From positions 1 through 64,000 of the forward strand of contig NZ_SSBJ01000012.1 in NCBI RefSeq assembly GCF_004795055.1: DNA of 64,000 nt. The letters run 5' to 3'. The translations under genes and the position numbers were made by a program. Shown piece after piece: positions 26,418-35,716 of the stretch. The notes beneath the pieces are model-generated. The model searched no databases and had not been told where the DNA came from. It was given only the letters and a program-made list of their open reading frames with translations. Source of the DNA: Streptomyces sp. A1136. GTDB lineage: Bacteria > Actinomycetota > Actinomycetes > Streptomycetales > Streptomycetaceae. Each line of letters begins with the position of its first letter. Position 1 is the stretch's first letter.

Positions 26418-28232
26418 ATGTCAGCGACGCCACAACGGCACCGCCGTGCCCGCCGGTTGACCTTCTCCGCCCTCGCCCTCACGGCCGGGGCCGGCGCGAT
26501 GGTCGCCGCCGCTCTGCCGGCCGGTGCCGCCAGTGGTGGCGGTGCGGCCAAGAGCCGTACCGTCGACGTGCAGATGCTGTCGTTCAACGACTTCCACGGC
26601 ACGCTGGAGCCTCCGCAGGGCTCGTCCGGCACCGTGAGCGAACGCCAGGCCGACGGCACGACCAAGGCCATACCCGCAGGTGGCGTCGAGTACATGGCGA
26701 CCGCTCTGCGCGACGCCCGCAAGGGCCACGAGTACTCCGTCACCGCCGCCGCCGGTGACATGATCGGCGCGAGCCCGATGCTGTCGGGCCTCTTCCACGA
26801 CGAGCCGACCATCGAGGCGCTGAACAAGCTGAAGCTGGACGTCACCAGCGTCGGCAACCACGAGTTCGACGAGGGCAAGGCGGAGCTTCGCCGGATGGCG
26901 TACGGCGGTTGTCACCCCGTCGAGGGCTGTTTCGAGTACGGCAAGACCTTCGGTGGAGCGGAGTTCCGGTACCTCGCGGCCAATGTGACGGACGAGAAGA
27001 CCAAGCGTCCCATGATGTCGCCCACCTTCATCTGGAAGAAGGGGGACGTGAAGATCGGCTTCATCGGTGTGACCCTGGAGGGCACCCCGGACGTCGTGAC
27101 CGCCGAGGGGGTCAAGGGCCTCAAGTTCGGTGACGAGGTCGAGACGATCAACAAGTACGCCGCCGAGCTGGACAAGCAGGGCGTGAAGTCGATCGTCGCG
27201 CTGATCCACGAGGGCGGCCTGCCCGCGAGCGGCGCGTACAACTACGACTGCGACGCGCCCGGTGCGGGCGCCGGCATCTCGGGCGCCATCGTCGACATCG
27301 CGAAGAACGTCGACCCGAAGGTCGACGCACTGGTGACGGGTCACACGCACCAGGCCTACTCCTGCAACATCCCCGACCCGGCGGGCAACCCGCGCACGGT
27401 GACCTCGGCGGCCTCCTACGGCCGGCTGTTCACCGACACCACCCTCACCTACGACCGGCAGACCAAGGACATCGTCCGTACGCCGGTCACGTCGCCCAAG
27501 CCGGTCCAGAAGGTCGTCAGCCGTGACCTGCCGAAGGCCGGGGACATGACCGAGTTGATCCAGCGCTGGAACGCGCTGGCGGCACCGGTCGCGAACCGCC
27601 CCGAGGGTTACATCTCGGCGGACGTGCCGGGCCGGGGCTCGGACGCGCCGGAGAAGCCGCTCGGTGACCTGATCGCCGACGCGCAGTTGGAGGCGCTCGC
27701 GCCGGCCGACAAGGGCGGTGCCCAGCTCGCGCTCATGAACCCGGGCGGTATCCGCGCGGACCTGGCCTACAAGGCCGCCGGCAGCGAGGGCGACGGCGTG
27801 GTGACGTACGGGGAGTCGTACACGGTCCAGCCGTTCACCAACATGATGAACGTGGTCGACCTGACCGGAGCCCAGTTGATCACGGCGCTCCAGCAGCAGG
27901 TCTCCGGGCCGGTCAACGGCCCGAGCCCGAAGATCCTCCAGGTCTCCAAGGGCTTCACCTACACCCTGGACGCGACCAAGACCGGCGCGGACCGCGTCGT
28001 CGTGGACTCGGTGAGGCTGAACGGCGCGGCGATCGACCCCGCCAAGACCTACCGGGTCGCGATGAACGAGTTCCTCGCGGGCGGCGGCGACGGCTTCACC
28101 GTCCTCAAGGAGCACAAGAACAAGCTGGTCGGCGCGTCCGACCTGGACTGCTTCAACGCGTACCTGAACAAGTCCTCGGCGGCGGCCCCGATCGCCCCGC
28201 CGGCCGCTGACCGGATCACGGTCATCAAGTAG
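26418..28232 (+). CDS. Secreted 5'-nucleotidase / metallophosphatase
   Basis: This is a 604-residue exported protein. A twin-Arg-like basic start with a hydrophobic core and ALPAGAAS marks a signal peptide of about 38 residues. The calcineurin-like metallophosphatase domain has LSFNDFHGTLEP, AAGDMIGASP, VGNHEFDEG and VTGHTHQAYSC (metal-binding Asp/His/Asn). The C-terminal 5'-nucleotidase domain has ALMNPGGIRADL, TYGESYTVQPFTN and FLAGGGDGFTVL. It would release phosphate from nucleotides outside the cell, fitting the neighbouring phosphate genes. The ATG at 26418 follows AAAGGGGA at 5 nt. A long hairpin terminates it. Confidence 0.95.
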   Translation: MSATPQRHRRARRLTFSALALTAGAGAMVAAALPAGAASGGGAAKSRTVDVQMLSFNDFHGTLEPPQGSSGTVSERQADGTTKAIPAGGVEYMATALRDARKGHEYSVTAAAGDMIGASPMLSGLFHDEPTIEALNKLKLDVTSVGNHEFDEGKAELRRMAYGGCHPVEGCFEYGKTFGGAEFRYLAANVTDEKTKRPMMSPTFIWKKGDVKIGFIGVTLEGTPDVVTAEGVKGLKFGDEVETINKYAAELDKQGVKSIVALIHEGGLPASGAYNYDCDAPGAGAGISGAIVDIAKNVDPKVDALVTGHTHQAYSCNIPDPAGNPRTVTSAASYGRLFTDTTLTYDRQTKDIVRTPVTSPKPVQKVVSRDLPKAGDMTELIQRWNALAAPVANRPEGYISADVPGRGSDAPEKPLGDLIADAQLEALAPADKGGAQLALMNPGGIRADLAYKAAGSEGDGVVTYGESYTVQPFTNMMNVVDLTGAQLITALQQQVSGPVNGPSPKILQVSKGFTYTLDATKTGADRVVVDSVRLNGAAIDPAKTYRVAMNEFLAGGGDGFTVLKEHKNKLVGASDLDCFNAYLNKSSAAAPIAPPAADRITVIK

Positions 28233-28255
28233 GCGAGAAGCCGGGCGGGTAGCCC

Positions 28256-28291
28256 GGAGGGGCGGTGGGCCGGACGGCCCACCGCCCCTCC
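28256..28291 (+). terminator. Terminator after the 5'-nucleotidase gene
   Basis: A perfect 16-bp stem (GGAGGGGCGGTGGGCC and its complement) with loop GGAC is followed by GCCGTTTTC. It lies between convergent genes and may work from both sides. Confidence 0.92.
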
Positions 28292-28334
28292 GCCGTTTTC
28301 GGCCGGTCGTCGTCGGGCAGCCGTCGTCAGGCCG

Positions 28335-29117
28335 TCACAGGGCGGCCAGGAACTTCCCGACGGCCTCGTGGACGCCCCGCGGGTCGGTGAAGGGCACGAA
28401 GTGGTCGCCGTCCAGGGGCGCGTACGAGGTCCCCGGGCGCCGGGTGACCATCGCGTCGGCCTGCGCCCGCGGGAGCGACCGGCTGTGGGTGCCGTGGACG
28501 AGGAGGGCGGGGCAGTCGCTGCCCAGCCAGGCGTCCCAGTGGTCGCCGCGGCAGGACTCGACGGAGTCGAGCATGTCCTGCGGGTGGAAGGGGAGCCGCC
28601 AGCCGCTGCCGTCGGGCAGGGGCCGCAGCGCGGGCTCGACGAACCGGCTGCCGACCGGCCCGGCCGCTTCGAGGAGCTCCTCCCGGGTGGGGGCGGTGTA
28701 GCGCATGGCGTGCAGGAAGCCCATCCAGTCGCCGCCGGTCGGCTGGATCTCCACAGCGGCATCGATGTTGACGAGCGCGGCGACCCGGCCGGGGTGGGCG
28801 GCGGCCAGGTGACAGGCGTTGAGGCCGCCGAGGGAGTAGCCGAGGACGGCCACCGGCGCGCGGAGGCCGAGGTGGTCCAGCAGGGCGACGGCGTCGGCGA
28901 CGTAACCTGCCCGGCTGTAGTCGGGGGCCCGGTCGGAGTCGCCGTGGCCGCGCTGGTCGGGGGCGACGACCCGCCACCGCTCGCCGAGGGCGTCGGCGAG
29001 GCCGGTGAAGGCGATGCCCTCGGACATCCCTCCGTGGAGGGCGAGGAGCGGGCGGCCGGGACCGCCGAAGTCCCGGTAGGACAAGGTGCGGCCGTCGATG
29101 GTCAGCGTATGGCGCAT
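28335..29117 (-). CDS. Alpha/beta hydrolase
   Basis: This is a 260-residue cytosolic alpha/beta-fold hydrolase. The oxyanion strand reads LLALHGGMSEG, the lid start APDQRGHGDSDRAPDYS, and the nucleophile elbow is GYSLGGLNA (Ser). The catalytic Asp/His pair is in PALLVHGTHSR and DGDHFVPFTDP. The substrate is not evident; lactonase, esterase or haloperoxidase-like activity is possible. The ATG at 29117 was chosen for its fit to the fold start and a GGGGAG site. It is divergent from a TetR regulator with two operators between them, so that regulator most likely represses it. Confidence 0.9.
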   Translation of the reverse strand: MRHTLTIDGRTLSYRDFGGPGRPLLALHGGMSEGIAFTGLADALGERWRVVAPDQRGHGDSDRAPDYSRAGYVADAVALLDHLGLRAPVAVLGYSLGGLNACHLAAAHPGRVAALVNIDAAVEIQPTGGDWMGFLHAMRYTAPTREELLEAAGPVGSRFVEPALRPLPDGSGWRLPFHPQDMLDSVESCRGDHWDAWLGSDCPALLVHGTHSRSLPRAQADAMVTRRPGTSYAPLDGDHFVPFTDPRGVHEAVGKFLAAL

Positions 29118-29172
29118 GGTCCGTTTCTCCCCGTGTGTGCGGTGAAGGTGACGCGCACGACCCTGCCAGTAT

Positions 29173-29214
29173 TTGGGCAAGCGCGCAATACATACGTCTT
29201 GGGCAGACGCCCAA
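29173..29214. promoter_or_regulatory. Twin 16-bp operators in the hydrolase-tetR divergent promoter
   Basis: Two related palindromes lie 26 bp apart. TTGGGCAGACGCCCAA at 29199-29214 is perfect (6-4-6). TTGGGCAAGCGCGCAA at 29173-29188 differs at one arm base. Placed between divergent start codons, they are the natural binding sites of the TetR regulator and would repress both genes. Confidence 0.8.
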
Positions 29215-29241
29215 AAACGGGGGCGCGGCTACCATCCGGGC

Positions 29242-29811
29242 ATGGGAAATCGCGAGGACCTGCTGGCCGGAGCCCGCCGCTGCCTGGAGGAGAAGGGGTA
29301 CCTGCGGACCACCGTGCGCGACATCGCCTCGACGTCCCGGGTGAGCATGGCCGCGATCGGCTACCACTTCGGCTCGCGCGAGGCCCTGCTCAACCAGGCG
29401 CTCTTCGCGGCGATGGACGAGTGGTCCGCGGAGGCCGGCCGGCTCGCCGGGCAGGGGGAGACGCACGCGGAGCGGTACGCCGACATGTGGGACCGCAAGA
29501 TCCGGGACTTCCGCGACATGCGCTGGCTTTGGATCGCCTCCATCGAGGCCTTCGTCCACGCCCAGTCCTCGCCCGAGCTGCTCGCCACCCTCGCCGAGGG
29601 TCAGCGCCGCTCGCGCCGCATGGTCGCCGCCGGGCTGCGAGGCGTACCCGAGGACGCGGTCGCCGAGGAGGACGTACGGTCCCTCGGCTCGGTGCACCTC
29701 GCGCTGCTGTCCGGGGTGATGGTGCAGGCGCTGACCGACCCGGAGCAGGCGCCCGACGGTCGGGAACTCGCCCAAGGCCTGCGCACGATGGCCGAGTTGC
29801 TCGAAAGGTGA
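29242..29811 (+). CDS. TetR/AcrR-family transcriptional regulator
   Basis: This is a 189-residue repressor. The N-terminal helix-turn-helix is in GYLRTTVRDIASTSRVSMAAIGYHFGSREALLNQAL. The C-terminal ligand and dimer domain is helical, with WLWIASIEAFVHAQ and a TetR_C-like ending (LALLSGVMVQALTDPEQAP). The ligand is unknown but is probably a substrate or product of the divergent hydrolase. The ATG at 29242 starts directly with the DNA-binding domain (MGNREDLLAGARRCLEEKG). Twin palindromes at 29173-29214 are its likely operators. Confidence 0.92.
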   Translation: MGNREDLLAGARRCLEEKGYLRTTVRDIASTSRVSMAAIGYHFGSREALLNQALFAAMDEWSAEAGRLAGQGETHAERYADMWDRKIRDFRDMRWLWIASIEAFVHAQSSPELLATLAEGQRRSRRMVAAGLRGVPEDAVAEEDVRSLGSVHLALLSGVMVQALTDPEQAPDGRELAQGLRTMAELLER

Positions 29812-29888
29812 GCGCTACCGACGGGTAGTAAACGCCGCTCCGCCACGCCATAATCCGGGCGACCAACCGAGTCGGCGAAGGGGCGGAC

Positions 29889-30845
29889 ATGGGCGTGGAG
29901 ACGGGCGTGGGCGGGGACACGGACGCGTGGACGGGGGCGGACGCCCGCCCGGGCGGGGGCGCGCCGGCGGCGACGCGCCTCGACCGGCGGCGGTTCCTCG
30001 GCGGGGCGCTGGCGGCGGGCGCCGCCCTGGCCCTCGGCGCCGGCGCGGGGACGGCCTCCGCCCGCACCCTGGGCACTCAGGACTGGATGGCGGGGCTCGG
30101 CGATTCCACCGCCCTCCAGCGGATGACGATCCCCGGCACCCACGACTCGGGCGCCACCAAGGGCGGGCTCTACGTCGCCTGCCAGAACGCCTCGATAGCC
30201 CAGCAGCTGGACTCCGGGATCCGCTTCCTCGACGTCCGTTGCCGCGTCACGGGCGGCTCCTTCGCCATCCACCACGCGGCCTTCTTCCAGGACCTGATGT
30301 TCGGAGACGTCCTCGTCGCCTGCTGGAACTTCCTCGCCGCGCACCCCTCCGAGACGGTCCTGATGAGGGTCAAGCAGGAGTACTCGGGAGAGAGCGACGC
30401 GACCTTCCGGGCCGTCTTCGACGACTACCTCGACAACCGCGGCTGGCGTCCGCTCTTCCGGATCTCCGACACCCTGCCCACCCTCGGCCAGGCCCGCGGC
30501 AAGGTCGTCCTGCTCGCCGACAACGGAGGCCTGCCCGGCCTGCGGTACGGCGACGGCAACGTCTTCGACATCCAGGACGACTACAACGCGGAGCCGTTCG
30601 CCAAGCGGGGCAAGATCGAGGACCAGTTCCGTCGGGCCGTCCGACAGCCGGGCAAGCTCTTCGTGAACTACACCAGCACCGCCGCGTACATGCCGCCGAG
30701 GTGGAACTCCGACCGGCTCAACCCGCAGGTCCACGCGTTCGTCGACGGGGGCGAGCTGACCGGGCGCACGGGGCTTGGGATCGTCCCCATGGACTTCCCG
30801 AACACCCGGTCCGGCCTGGTCGACTCACTGATCCGGCACAACTGA
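29889..30845 (+). CDS. Secreted PI-specific phospholipase C domain protein
   Basis: This is a 318-residue exported enzyme of the bacterial PI-PLC type. A Tat signal (DRRRFLGGALAAGAAL, then AGTASA) ends near residue 57. Catalytic histidines are in MTIPGTHDSGATKG and FAIHHAAFFQ. The segments LDSGIRFLDVRCRV, ETVLMRVKQEY and RGKVVLLADNGGLPG define the TIM-barrel family. It would cleave phosphatidylinositol or a related lipid or sphingolipid outside the cell. The ATG at 29889 follows AAGGGG at about 5 nt. Its last 21 bp overlap the end of the convergent kinase gene. Confidence 0.92.
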   Translation: MGVETGVGGDTDAWTGADARPGGGAPAATRLDRRRFLGGALAAGAALALGAGAGTASARTLGTQDWMAGLGDSTALQRMTIPGTHDSGATKGGLYVACQNASIAQQLDSGIRFLDVRCRVTGGSFAIHHAAFFQDLMFGDVLVACWNFLAAHPSETVLMRVKQEYSGESDATFRAVFDDYLDNRGWRPLFRISDTLPTLGQARGKVVLLADNGGLPGLRYGDGNVFDIQDDYNAEPFAKRGKIEDQFRRAVRQPGKLFVNYTSTAAYMPPRWNSDRLNPQVHAFVDGGELTGRTGLGIVPMDFPNTRSGLVDSLIRHN

Positions 30846-32303
30846 CCCGTCCCCCGGCGCCGTCGCAGCGGTCGGCGGCGCCGGGCTCGGCGGCGCCGGC
30901 GGCGGGGTCGGAGCGCCCGGGATGCGCAGCACCGCCTCCGTCCCCGGTCCGCCGTCCGCCGGCGTCCGCAGCTCGGCGCTCCCACCCGCGCGCTGCGCCG
31001 TACGGGCCACGATCGACAGGCCCAGCCCGCTGCCGGGCAGGGCGCGGGCCGACGGGGAGCGCCAGAACCGCTCGAAGACGTACGGGAGGTCGTCGGCCGG
31101 GACCCCGGGGCCGTGGTCCCGGACAGTCAGTTCGCCGGCCCGCAACGCCACCTCCACCGCGCCGCCCGGCGGATTGAACTTCACCGCGTTGTCGAGCAGG
31201 TTCACCACCGCCCGCTCCAGCGCGGCCGCCTCGCCCCGCACGTACCAGGGCCGCAGGTCCGAGTCGAAGGTCAGCTCGCGACCGCGCAGGCGGGCCCGCG
31301 ACAGCGCCGTCTCGGCGATCTCGTGCAGGGCCACCACCTCCAGCCGTACGTGCGCGGCGGCGTCCGGCCGGGACAGCTCCTGGAGGTCGCCGATCAGCGC
31401 GGCCAGCTCCGTCATCTGCGCCTTGACCGAGTCCAGCAACTCCTTGCGGTCCTGCGGCGGGATGGCCCGACCGGTGTCCTCGCTGCGCGCGAGCAGTTCG
31501 ATGTTGGTGCGCAGCGAGGTCAGCGGGGTGCGCAGCTCGTGCCCGGCGTCCGCGATCAACTGGGCCTGCCGGTCGCGGGAGGAGGCGAGGGCCGCCGTCA
31601 TCGAGTTGAACGACCGGGACAGGCGGGCGATCTCGTCGTCGCCGTCGTCGGGAATCCGTACGGTCAGATCCTCGGTGCGCGCGATGTGCTCGACCGCGCC
31701 CGTCAGTTCGTCCACGGGCCGCAGGCCCGTCCGGGCCACCCAGAGCCCGGCCACGCCGGCGCCGACGACGCCGACGCCCGAGACGAACAGCAGCACCCAG
31801 GCCAGCGTGGACAGCGGCTTGTCGATGTCGGCGAGCGGTTTGGCGACCGAGATGGCCACGGTGCCGCCCACGGGCCCGCTGACGTTCACCGGCTGGGTGT
31901 AGACGCGGACCGGGGTGCCCTCGGTGGTGCGGCCGTCGTACAGCACGGCCCCGCGCCGGCCCTGGGCGACCTGGAGGTCGTACCCCGTCACCGGGAGGGT
32001 GTTCTTGCCGTCCACCCAGCACCGACCGCCCGAGGGCAGGACGATCTGCACCTGCGCGCTCAGGTTGTTGACGATGGCGCCGGGCACCTTCTCGCGGCAG
32101 CCGACCTCGGACAGCGTCTGGTTGGCCTGCGCGCTGGCGTTGGTGGAACGCAGGGAGCTGTCGAGCTGATCGCCCAGTTGCGTGCGGACCATGAACCAGC
32201 TGACGACGGCGACCGCCGCCACGGCGACCGCCACCGCCACGGTCACCAGCAGGGCCAGCCGGGAGCGCAGCGGCAGGCCGCGGAACCGGGCGACCGGGCT
32301 CAT
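30825..32303 (-). CDS. Sensor histidine kinase, MprB-like
   Basis: This is a 492-residue membrane kinase. TM1 (about residues 14-38) and TM2 (about 165-190) enclose an extracellular sensor with two cysteines. A HAMP domain follows ([20 protein letters not shown]), then the phospho-acceptor His in [17 protein letters not shown], and ATPase motifs [25 protein letters not shown] and [10 protein letters not shown] Pro/Ala tail ends it. Topology and the adjacent HtrA-type protease match the mycobacterial MprAB-PepD envelope-stress set. The ATG at 32303 overlaps the regulator stop by 4 bp. The 3' end overlaps the convergent PI-PLC gene by 21 bp. Confidence 0.93.
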   Translation of the reverse strand: MSPVARFRGLPLRSRLALLVTVAVAVAVAAVAVVSWFMVRTQLGDQLDSSLRSTNASAQANQTLSEVGCREKVPGAIVNNLSAQVQIVLPSGGRCWVDGKNTLPVTGYDLQVAQGRRGAVLYDGRTTEGTPVRVYTQPVNVSGPVGGTVAISVAKPLADIDKPLSTLAWVLLFVSGVGVVGAGVAGLWVARTGLRPVDELTGAVEHIARTEDLTVRIPDDGDDEIARLSRSFNSMTAALASSRDRQAQLIADAGHELRTPLTSLRTNIELLARSEDTGRAIPPQDRKELLDSVKAQMTELAALIGDLQELSRPDAAAHVRLEVVALHEIAETALSRARLRGRELTFDSDLRPWYVRGEAAALERAVVNLLDNAVKFNPPGGAVEVALRAGELTVRDHGPGVPADDLPYVFERFWRSPSARALPGSGLGLSIVARTAQRAGGSAELRTPADGGPGTEAVLRIPGAPTPPPAPPSPAPPTAATAPGDGSVVPDQ

Positions 32304-33055
32304 TCGGGTCCGCTTTCACCCGCGCGGAGCACGTACCCCACGCCGCGCACGGTGTGCACCAGGCGCGGTTCGCCGCCCGCCTCGGTCTTGCGGCGCAGGT
32401 ACATGACGTACACGTCGAGGGAGTTGGAGCTGGGCTCGAAGTCGAAGCCCCAGACGGTCTTCAGGATCTGCTCACGGGTCAGGACCTGACGGGGGTGGGC
32501 GAGGAACATCTCCAGCAGCGTGAACTCGGTACGGGTCAGCTCCACGGACCGGCCGCCCCGGGTGACCTCGCGGGTGGTGAGGTCCATGCGCAGGTCGGCG
32601 AAGGTCAGGGTCTGCTCGGGCCGGGCGCCGCCGGGGACGGTGGCGGGGGCGGCGTAGGCGCTGCGGCGCAGCAGGGCCCGGACCCGGGCGAAGAGCTCGT
32701 CGAGCTCGAAGGGTTTGACGAGGTAGTCGTCGGCGCCCGCGTCGAGGCCGGTCACGCGGTCGCCGACGGTGTCGCGGGCGGTCAGCATCAGGATCGGGGT
32801 GGTGCTGCCGGAGGCGCGCAGCCGGCGGGCCGCGGTGAGACCGTCCATCCGGGGCATCTGGATGTCCAGGACGATCAGGTCGGGCGCGTACGAGGCTGCC
32901 TTGTCGAGGGCGTCGAGCCCGTCGACGGCGGTCTGCGCCGCGTACCCCTCGAAGGCGAGGCTACGGCGCAGGGCCTCGCGGACGGCCGGCTCGTCGTCGA
33001 CGACGAGGACGCGCTGGGGGTCGCCTTCGGCGTTCCCGGCAGTCGTTGCGGCCAT
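32300..33055 (-). CDS. OmpR-family response regulator, MprA-like
   Basis: This is a 251-residue regulator. The receiver domain has acidic pocket DDEPAV, phospho-acceptor Asp in [14 protein letters not shown], Thr in MLTARD and Lys in YLVKPFEL. The winged-helix domain has [20 protein letters not shown] and [29 protein letters not shown]. It is activated by the overlapping downstream kinase and probably controls the protease gene next to it. The ATG at 33055 begins [11 protein letters not shown], a short Ala-rich lead. Confidence 0.94.
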   Translation of the reverse strand: MAATTAGNAEGDPQRVLVVDDEPAVREALRRSLAFEGYAAQTAVDGLDALDKAASYAPDLIVLDIQMPRMDGLTAARRLRASGSTTPILMLTARDTVGDRVTGLDAGADDYLVKPFELDELFARVRALLRRSAYAAPATVPGGARPEQTLTFADLRMDLTTREVTRGGRSVELTRTEFTLLEMFLAHPRQVLTREQILKTVWGFDFEPSSNSLDVYVMYLRRKTEAGGEPRLVHTVRGVGYVLRAGESGPE

Positions 33056-33118
33056 GGTCGGTCCCCCAGGGTGGTGGTGTGGTCGGTGGTGCTGTGGCGG
33101 CTTCCCCAGGCTAGGGCG

Positions 33119-34147
33119 TCAGAAGGAGTTCAGGCCGCCGTCATCGCTGCCGCCGTCGTCGCCGGCTCCGTTGTCGGTACCGGTACCGGTTCCGGTTCCG
33201 CCGTGGCGGAGCGAGGGCAGCTCCCCCTTGATCGTGTTCACCGGGATGGCGAAGCCGAGGCCGACGCTGCCGGCACTGGAGCTGTCGGTGGAGGGGGAGT
33301 AGATCGCGGAGGGCATACCGACGATCTCGCCGTTCATGTTGACGAGGGCCCCGCCGGAGTTGCCCGGGTTGAGGGAGGCGTCGGTCTGGATGGCCTTGTA
33401 CGAGGTGGTGTTCTTGCCGGTGTCGCCGTTGAACTGCCGGCCGTCGTAGGAGAAGGGCCAACCGCCGCCGCCCTGACGGCGCTGCGGGGTCTGCTGCTCC
33501 TCCGACTTGGGGACGCTCACGTCCCGGTTCAGCGCCGAGACGATGCCGCTGGTGACGGTGCCGGTGAGGCGGTCGGGGGAGCCGATGGCGACGACCTGGT
33601 CACCGACGCGGAGGTTGTCGGAGTTGCCGAGCTTGGCCGCCTTGAGGCCGGAGGCGCCTTGGAGCTTGATGAGGGCCAGGTCCTTGGCGGGGTCGGTACC
33701 GAGAACCTTGGCGGCGTACTTCTTGCCGTCGCTCGTCGTCACCTGGATCCGGGTGGCACCGCTGACGACGTGGTTGTTGGTGACGATCTCGCCGTCGGCG
33801 CTGAGGATGACGCCGGAGCCGGTGCCCTGACCGGAGCCGGTGCTGGTGTCGATCCGGACGACGGAGGGGCTGACCTGTTCGGCGACGCCGGCGACCGTGC
33901 CGGTGCTGGACTGCGAGACGTTGGTGCCGAAGACGCCGGTGGCGCCGGCGCCGTGCGCGCCGAGCAGTTCCTCGACGGCGGCTGCGGTCCCGCCGCCGAT
34001 GAGGGCGGCGGCGAGGGCGACGGCGGCGATGAGCGCGACGGGCCGCCGGGCCCGCTGCGGGGCCGGTGCCGGGGCCGCCGGGGGGTACGCGGGGGGCGGG
34101 GGGTACTCCTGGGGGTACTCGCCTTCGCGGCGGAAGCTGTCGGTCAT
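33119..34147 (-). CDS. Membrane-anchored HtrA-type (S1C) serine protease without PDZ domain
   Basis: This is a 342-residue protease. A Pro/Ala/Tyr-rich cytosolic head (residues 1-35) precedes one membrane helix (PVALIAAVALAAALIGGGTA) and the trypsin-like domain. The triad is His in EIVTNNHVVSGA, Asp in PAKDLALIKL and Ser in NPGNSGGALV. HtrA/PepD enzymes usually have a PDZ domain after this, but here a GTGTGTD and Asp/Gly-rich tail of about 30 residues ends the protein. It would degrade misfolded proteins outside the membrane. The gene is 63 bp upstream of the MprA-like regulator, in the same direction. Confidence 0.92.
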   Translation of the reverse strand: MTDSFRREGEYPQEYPPPPAYPPAAPAPAPQRARRPVALIAAVALAAALIGGGTAAAVEELLGAHGAGATGVFGTNVSQSSTGTVAGVAEQVSPSVVRIDTSTGSGQGTGSGVILSADGEIVTNNHVVSGATRIQVTTSDGKKYAAKVLGTDPAKDLALIKLQGASGLKAAKLGNSDNLRVGDQVVAIGSPDRLTGTVTSGIVSALNRDVSVPKSEEQQTPQRRQGGGGWPFSYDGRQFNGDTGKNTTSYKAIQTDASLNPGNSGGALVNMNGEIVGMPSAIYSPSTDSSSAGSVGLGFAIPVNTIKGELPSLRHGGTGTGTGTDNGAGDDGGSDDGGLNSF

Positions 34148-34669
34148 GAACCGGACTATGTCCGCGGTTCATGAGAGCACTCTGAGTCCCGGCTGAGAAG
34201 CCCGACAGAACCGCGTATGCCCGATATAAGGACCGCCGGAAGCATGCCTGCCGGCCACCGGTCCTCGGCGGGGCCGGGCCCCTGGCGGGGTCCGCCCTCC
34301 GGGGGCCGGCCCCGCGCCCCGGCCCCGCGCCTCGACCGCTTGCGGGCAGGGTTGTATCTGTCGCGTCCCGGGGAGCCCGGGGCCGGGCCGGGTGCGGCGC
34401 CGCTTCCGGGGCCGGCCCCGGGCTCCCGCGCCTCAGAGGCGGCGGCGCTGGAGGTGGCTCCCGGCCCCGGTGGGGTCCGGGGCGGAGCCTTGGGGAACGG
34501 TGGAAGGGTGGGTAGGGGAGAGCCCCGCAGGGCCGCCCTCACGGTCCGCGGTCGGCAGACGCCAGCGGGGGCGCCGCCCCAAGGGACGACGGACGGAGTC
34601 CGGCGCAGCGGCCCGAAGCCGGCGAGGCGCCCCCGCGCCGAAGCGCGCGAGGGGCGCGTGAAGGAGGGA
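34148..34669. repeat. Intergenic interspersed-repeat mosaic between lacI-type and protease genes
   Basis: This 522-base region has no gene. Near 34200-34460 it holds GGGGCCGG/CCGGCCCC hairpin repeats and a degenerate CGCCTCGACCGC core. From 34463 to 34540 it repeats module A found at 21442, and at 34588-34631 module B found at 21558 and 21729 (GACGGACGGAGTCCGGCG). The promoter of the protease gene should be at the left end; A+T-richer CGCGTATGCCCGATATAAGG at 34211-34230 is a candidate. Confidence 0.7.
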
Positions 34670-35692
34670 TCAGCGGCAGCCGCAGGAGCGGCGGATCACC
34701 AGTGCCGACGGGAACTGCTTCAGCCGCTCCCGGCGCGACCCCGCCACCCGGAGGGCGTCGTCCAGCACGAGGTCCACCGCCGCGCGGGCCATCGCCGGGC
34801 GGTCCGAGGCGATCGTCGTCAGCGGCGGGTCCGTCAGGGCCGCTTCCTTGACGTCGTCGAAGCCGGCCACCGCCAGCTCCCCCGGCACGTCGATCCGCAG
34901 CTCCCGCGCCGCCCGCAGCACACCGATCGCCTGGTCGTCCGTCGCGCAGAAGATCGCAGGTGGCCGGTCGGGGCCCGACAGGACCTCCAGGGCGACCTTG
35001 TACGCGTCGTAGCGGTTGTACGGGGCCTCGAACAGTCGGCCCTCGACCGACCGCCCGGCCTCCAGCATCGCCCGCCGCCAGCCCTCGACGTGGTCCGCGA
35101 CCGGGTCGCCGACCGACGGGGTGTTCTCGACGCCGCCGATGCAGGCGACGTACGGGTGGCCGTGCTCCAAGAGGTGCCGCGTCGCGAGCTGCGCGCCGCC
35201 GATGTCGTCCGTGATGACCGCGACGTCGTCGATCGCCTCGGGCCGCTCGTGCAGCAGCACGATCCGGGCGTCCCACGCCTCGATCTCCGATGCCGCGCGC
35301 TCGCTCATGCCCTGGCTGACCAGGATGAGGCCCGACACCCGCATGCCGAGGAAGGCCCGCAGGTAGTGGACCTCGCGCTCGTCGCGGTAGTCGGAGTTGC
35401 CGACCAGCACCATCTTCCCGCGCTCGGCGGCGGCCTGTTCGACCGCGTGCGCCATCTCCGCGAAAAACGGCTGCCGGGCGTCCGGCACGATCATGCCTAT
35501 GAGGTCGGTGCGCCGCGAGGCCATGGCCTGGGCCACCCGGTCGGGCCGGTAGCCCAGGTCCTTGATAGCGGCGAGTACACGCTCGCGCGTGGCCGGGGCA
35601 ACCGGCCGGGGTCCGTTATTGATGACGTAGCTCACGACGGCGGTAGAGGTACCCGCAAGTCGCGCCACGTCATCCCGCGTCACCTTGGCCAC
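34670..35692 (-). CDS. LacI-family transcriptional regulator
   Basis: This is a 340-residue repressor. The N-terminal HTH is [28 protein letters not shown], with hinge helix [21 protein letters not shown]. The periplasmic-binding-like sugar domain follows ([60 protein letters not shown]). The C-terminal RRSCGC ending is common to this actinobacterial subgroup. The ligand is presumably a sugar or a related metabolite, but no transporter is adjacent. It is 24 bp downstream of glnR, in the same direction, so the two could be co-transcribed. Confidence 0.93.
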   Translation of the reverse strand: MAKVTRDDVARLAGTSTAVVSYVINNGPRPVAPATRERVLAAIKDLGYRPDRVAQAMASRRTDLIGMIVPDARQPFFAEMAHAVEQAAAERGKMVLVGNSDYRDEREVHYLRAFLGMRVSGLILVSQGMSERAASEIEAWDARIVLLHERPEAIDDVAVITDDIGGAQLATRHLLEHGHPYVACIGGVENTPSVGDPVADHVEGWRRAMLEAGRSVEGRLFEAPYNRYDAYKVALEVLSGPDRPPAIFCATDDQAIGVLRAARELRIDVPGELAVAGFDDVKEAALTDPPLTTIASDRPAMARAAVDLVLDDALRVAGSRRERLKQFPSALVIRRSCGCR

Positions 35693-35716
35693 GCGCGGCA
35701 GTCTACGCGGGGTGAC

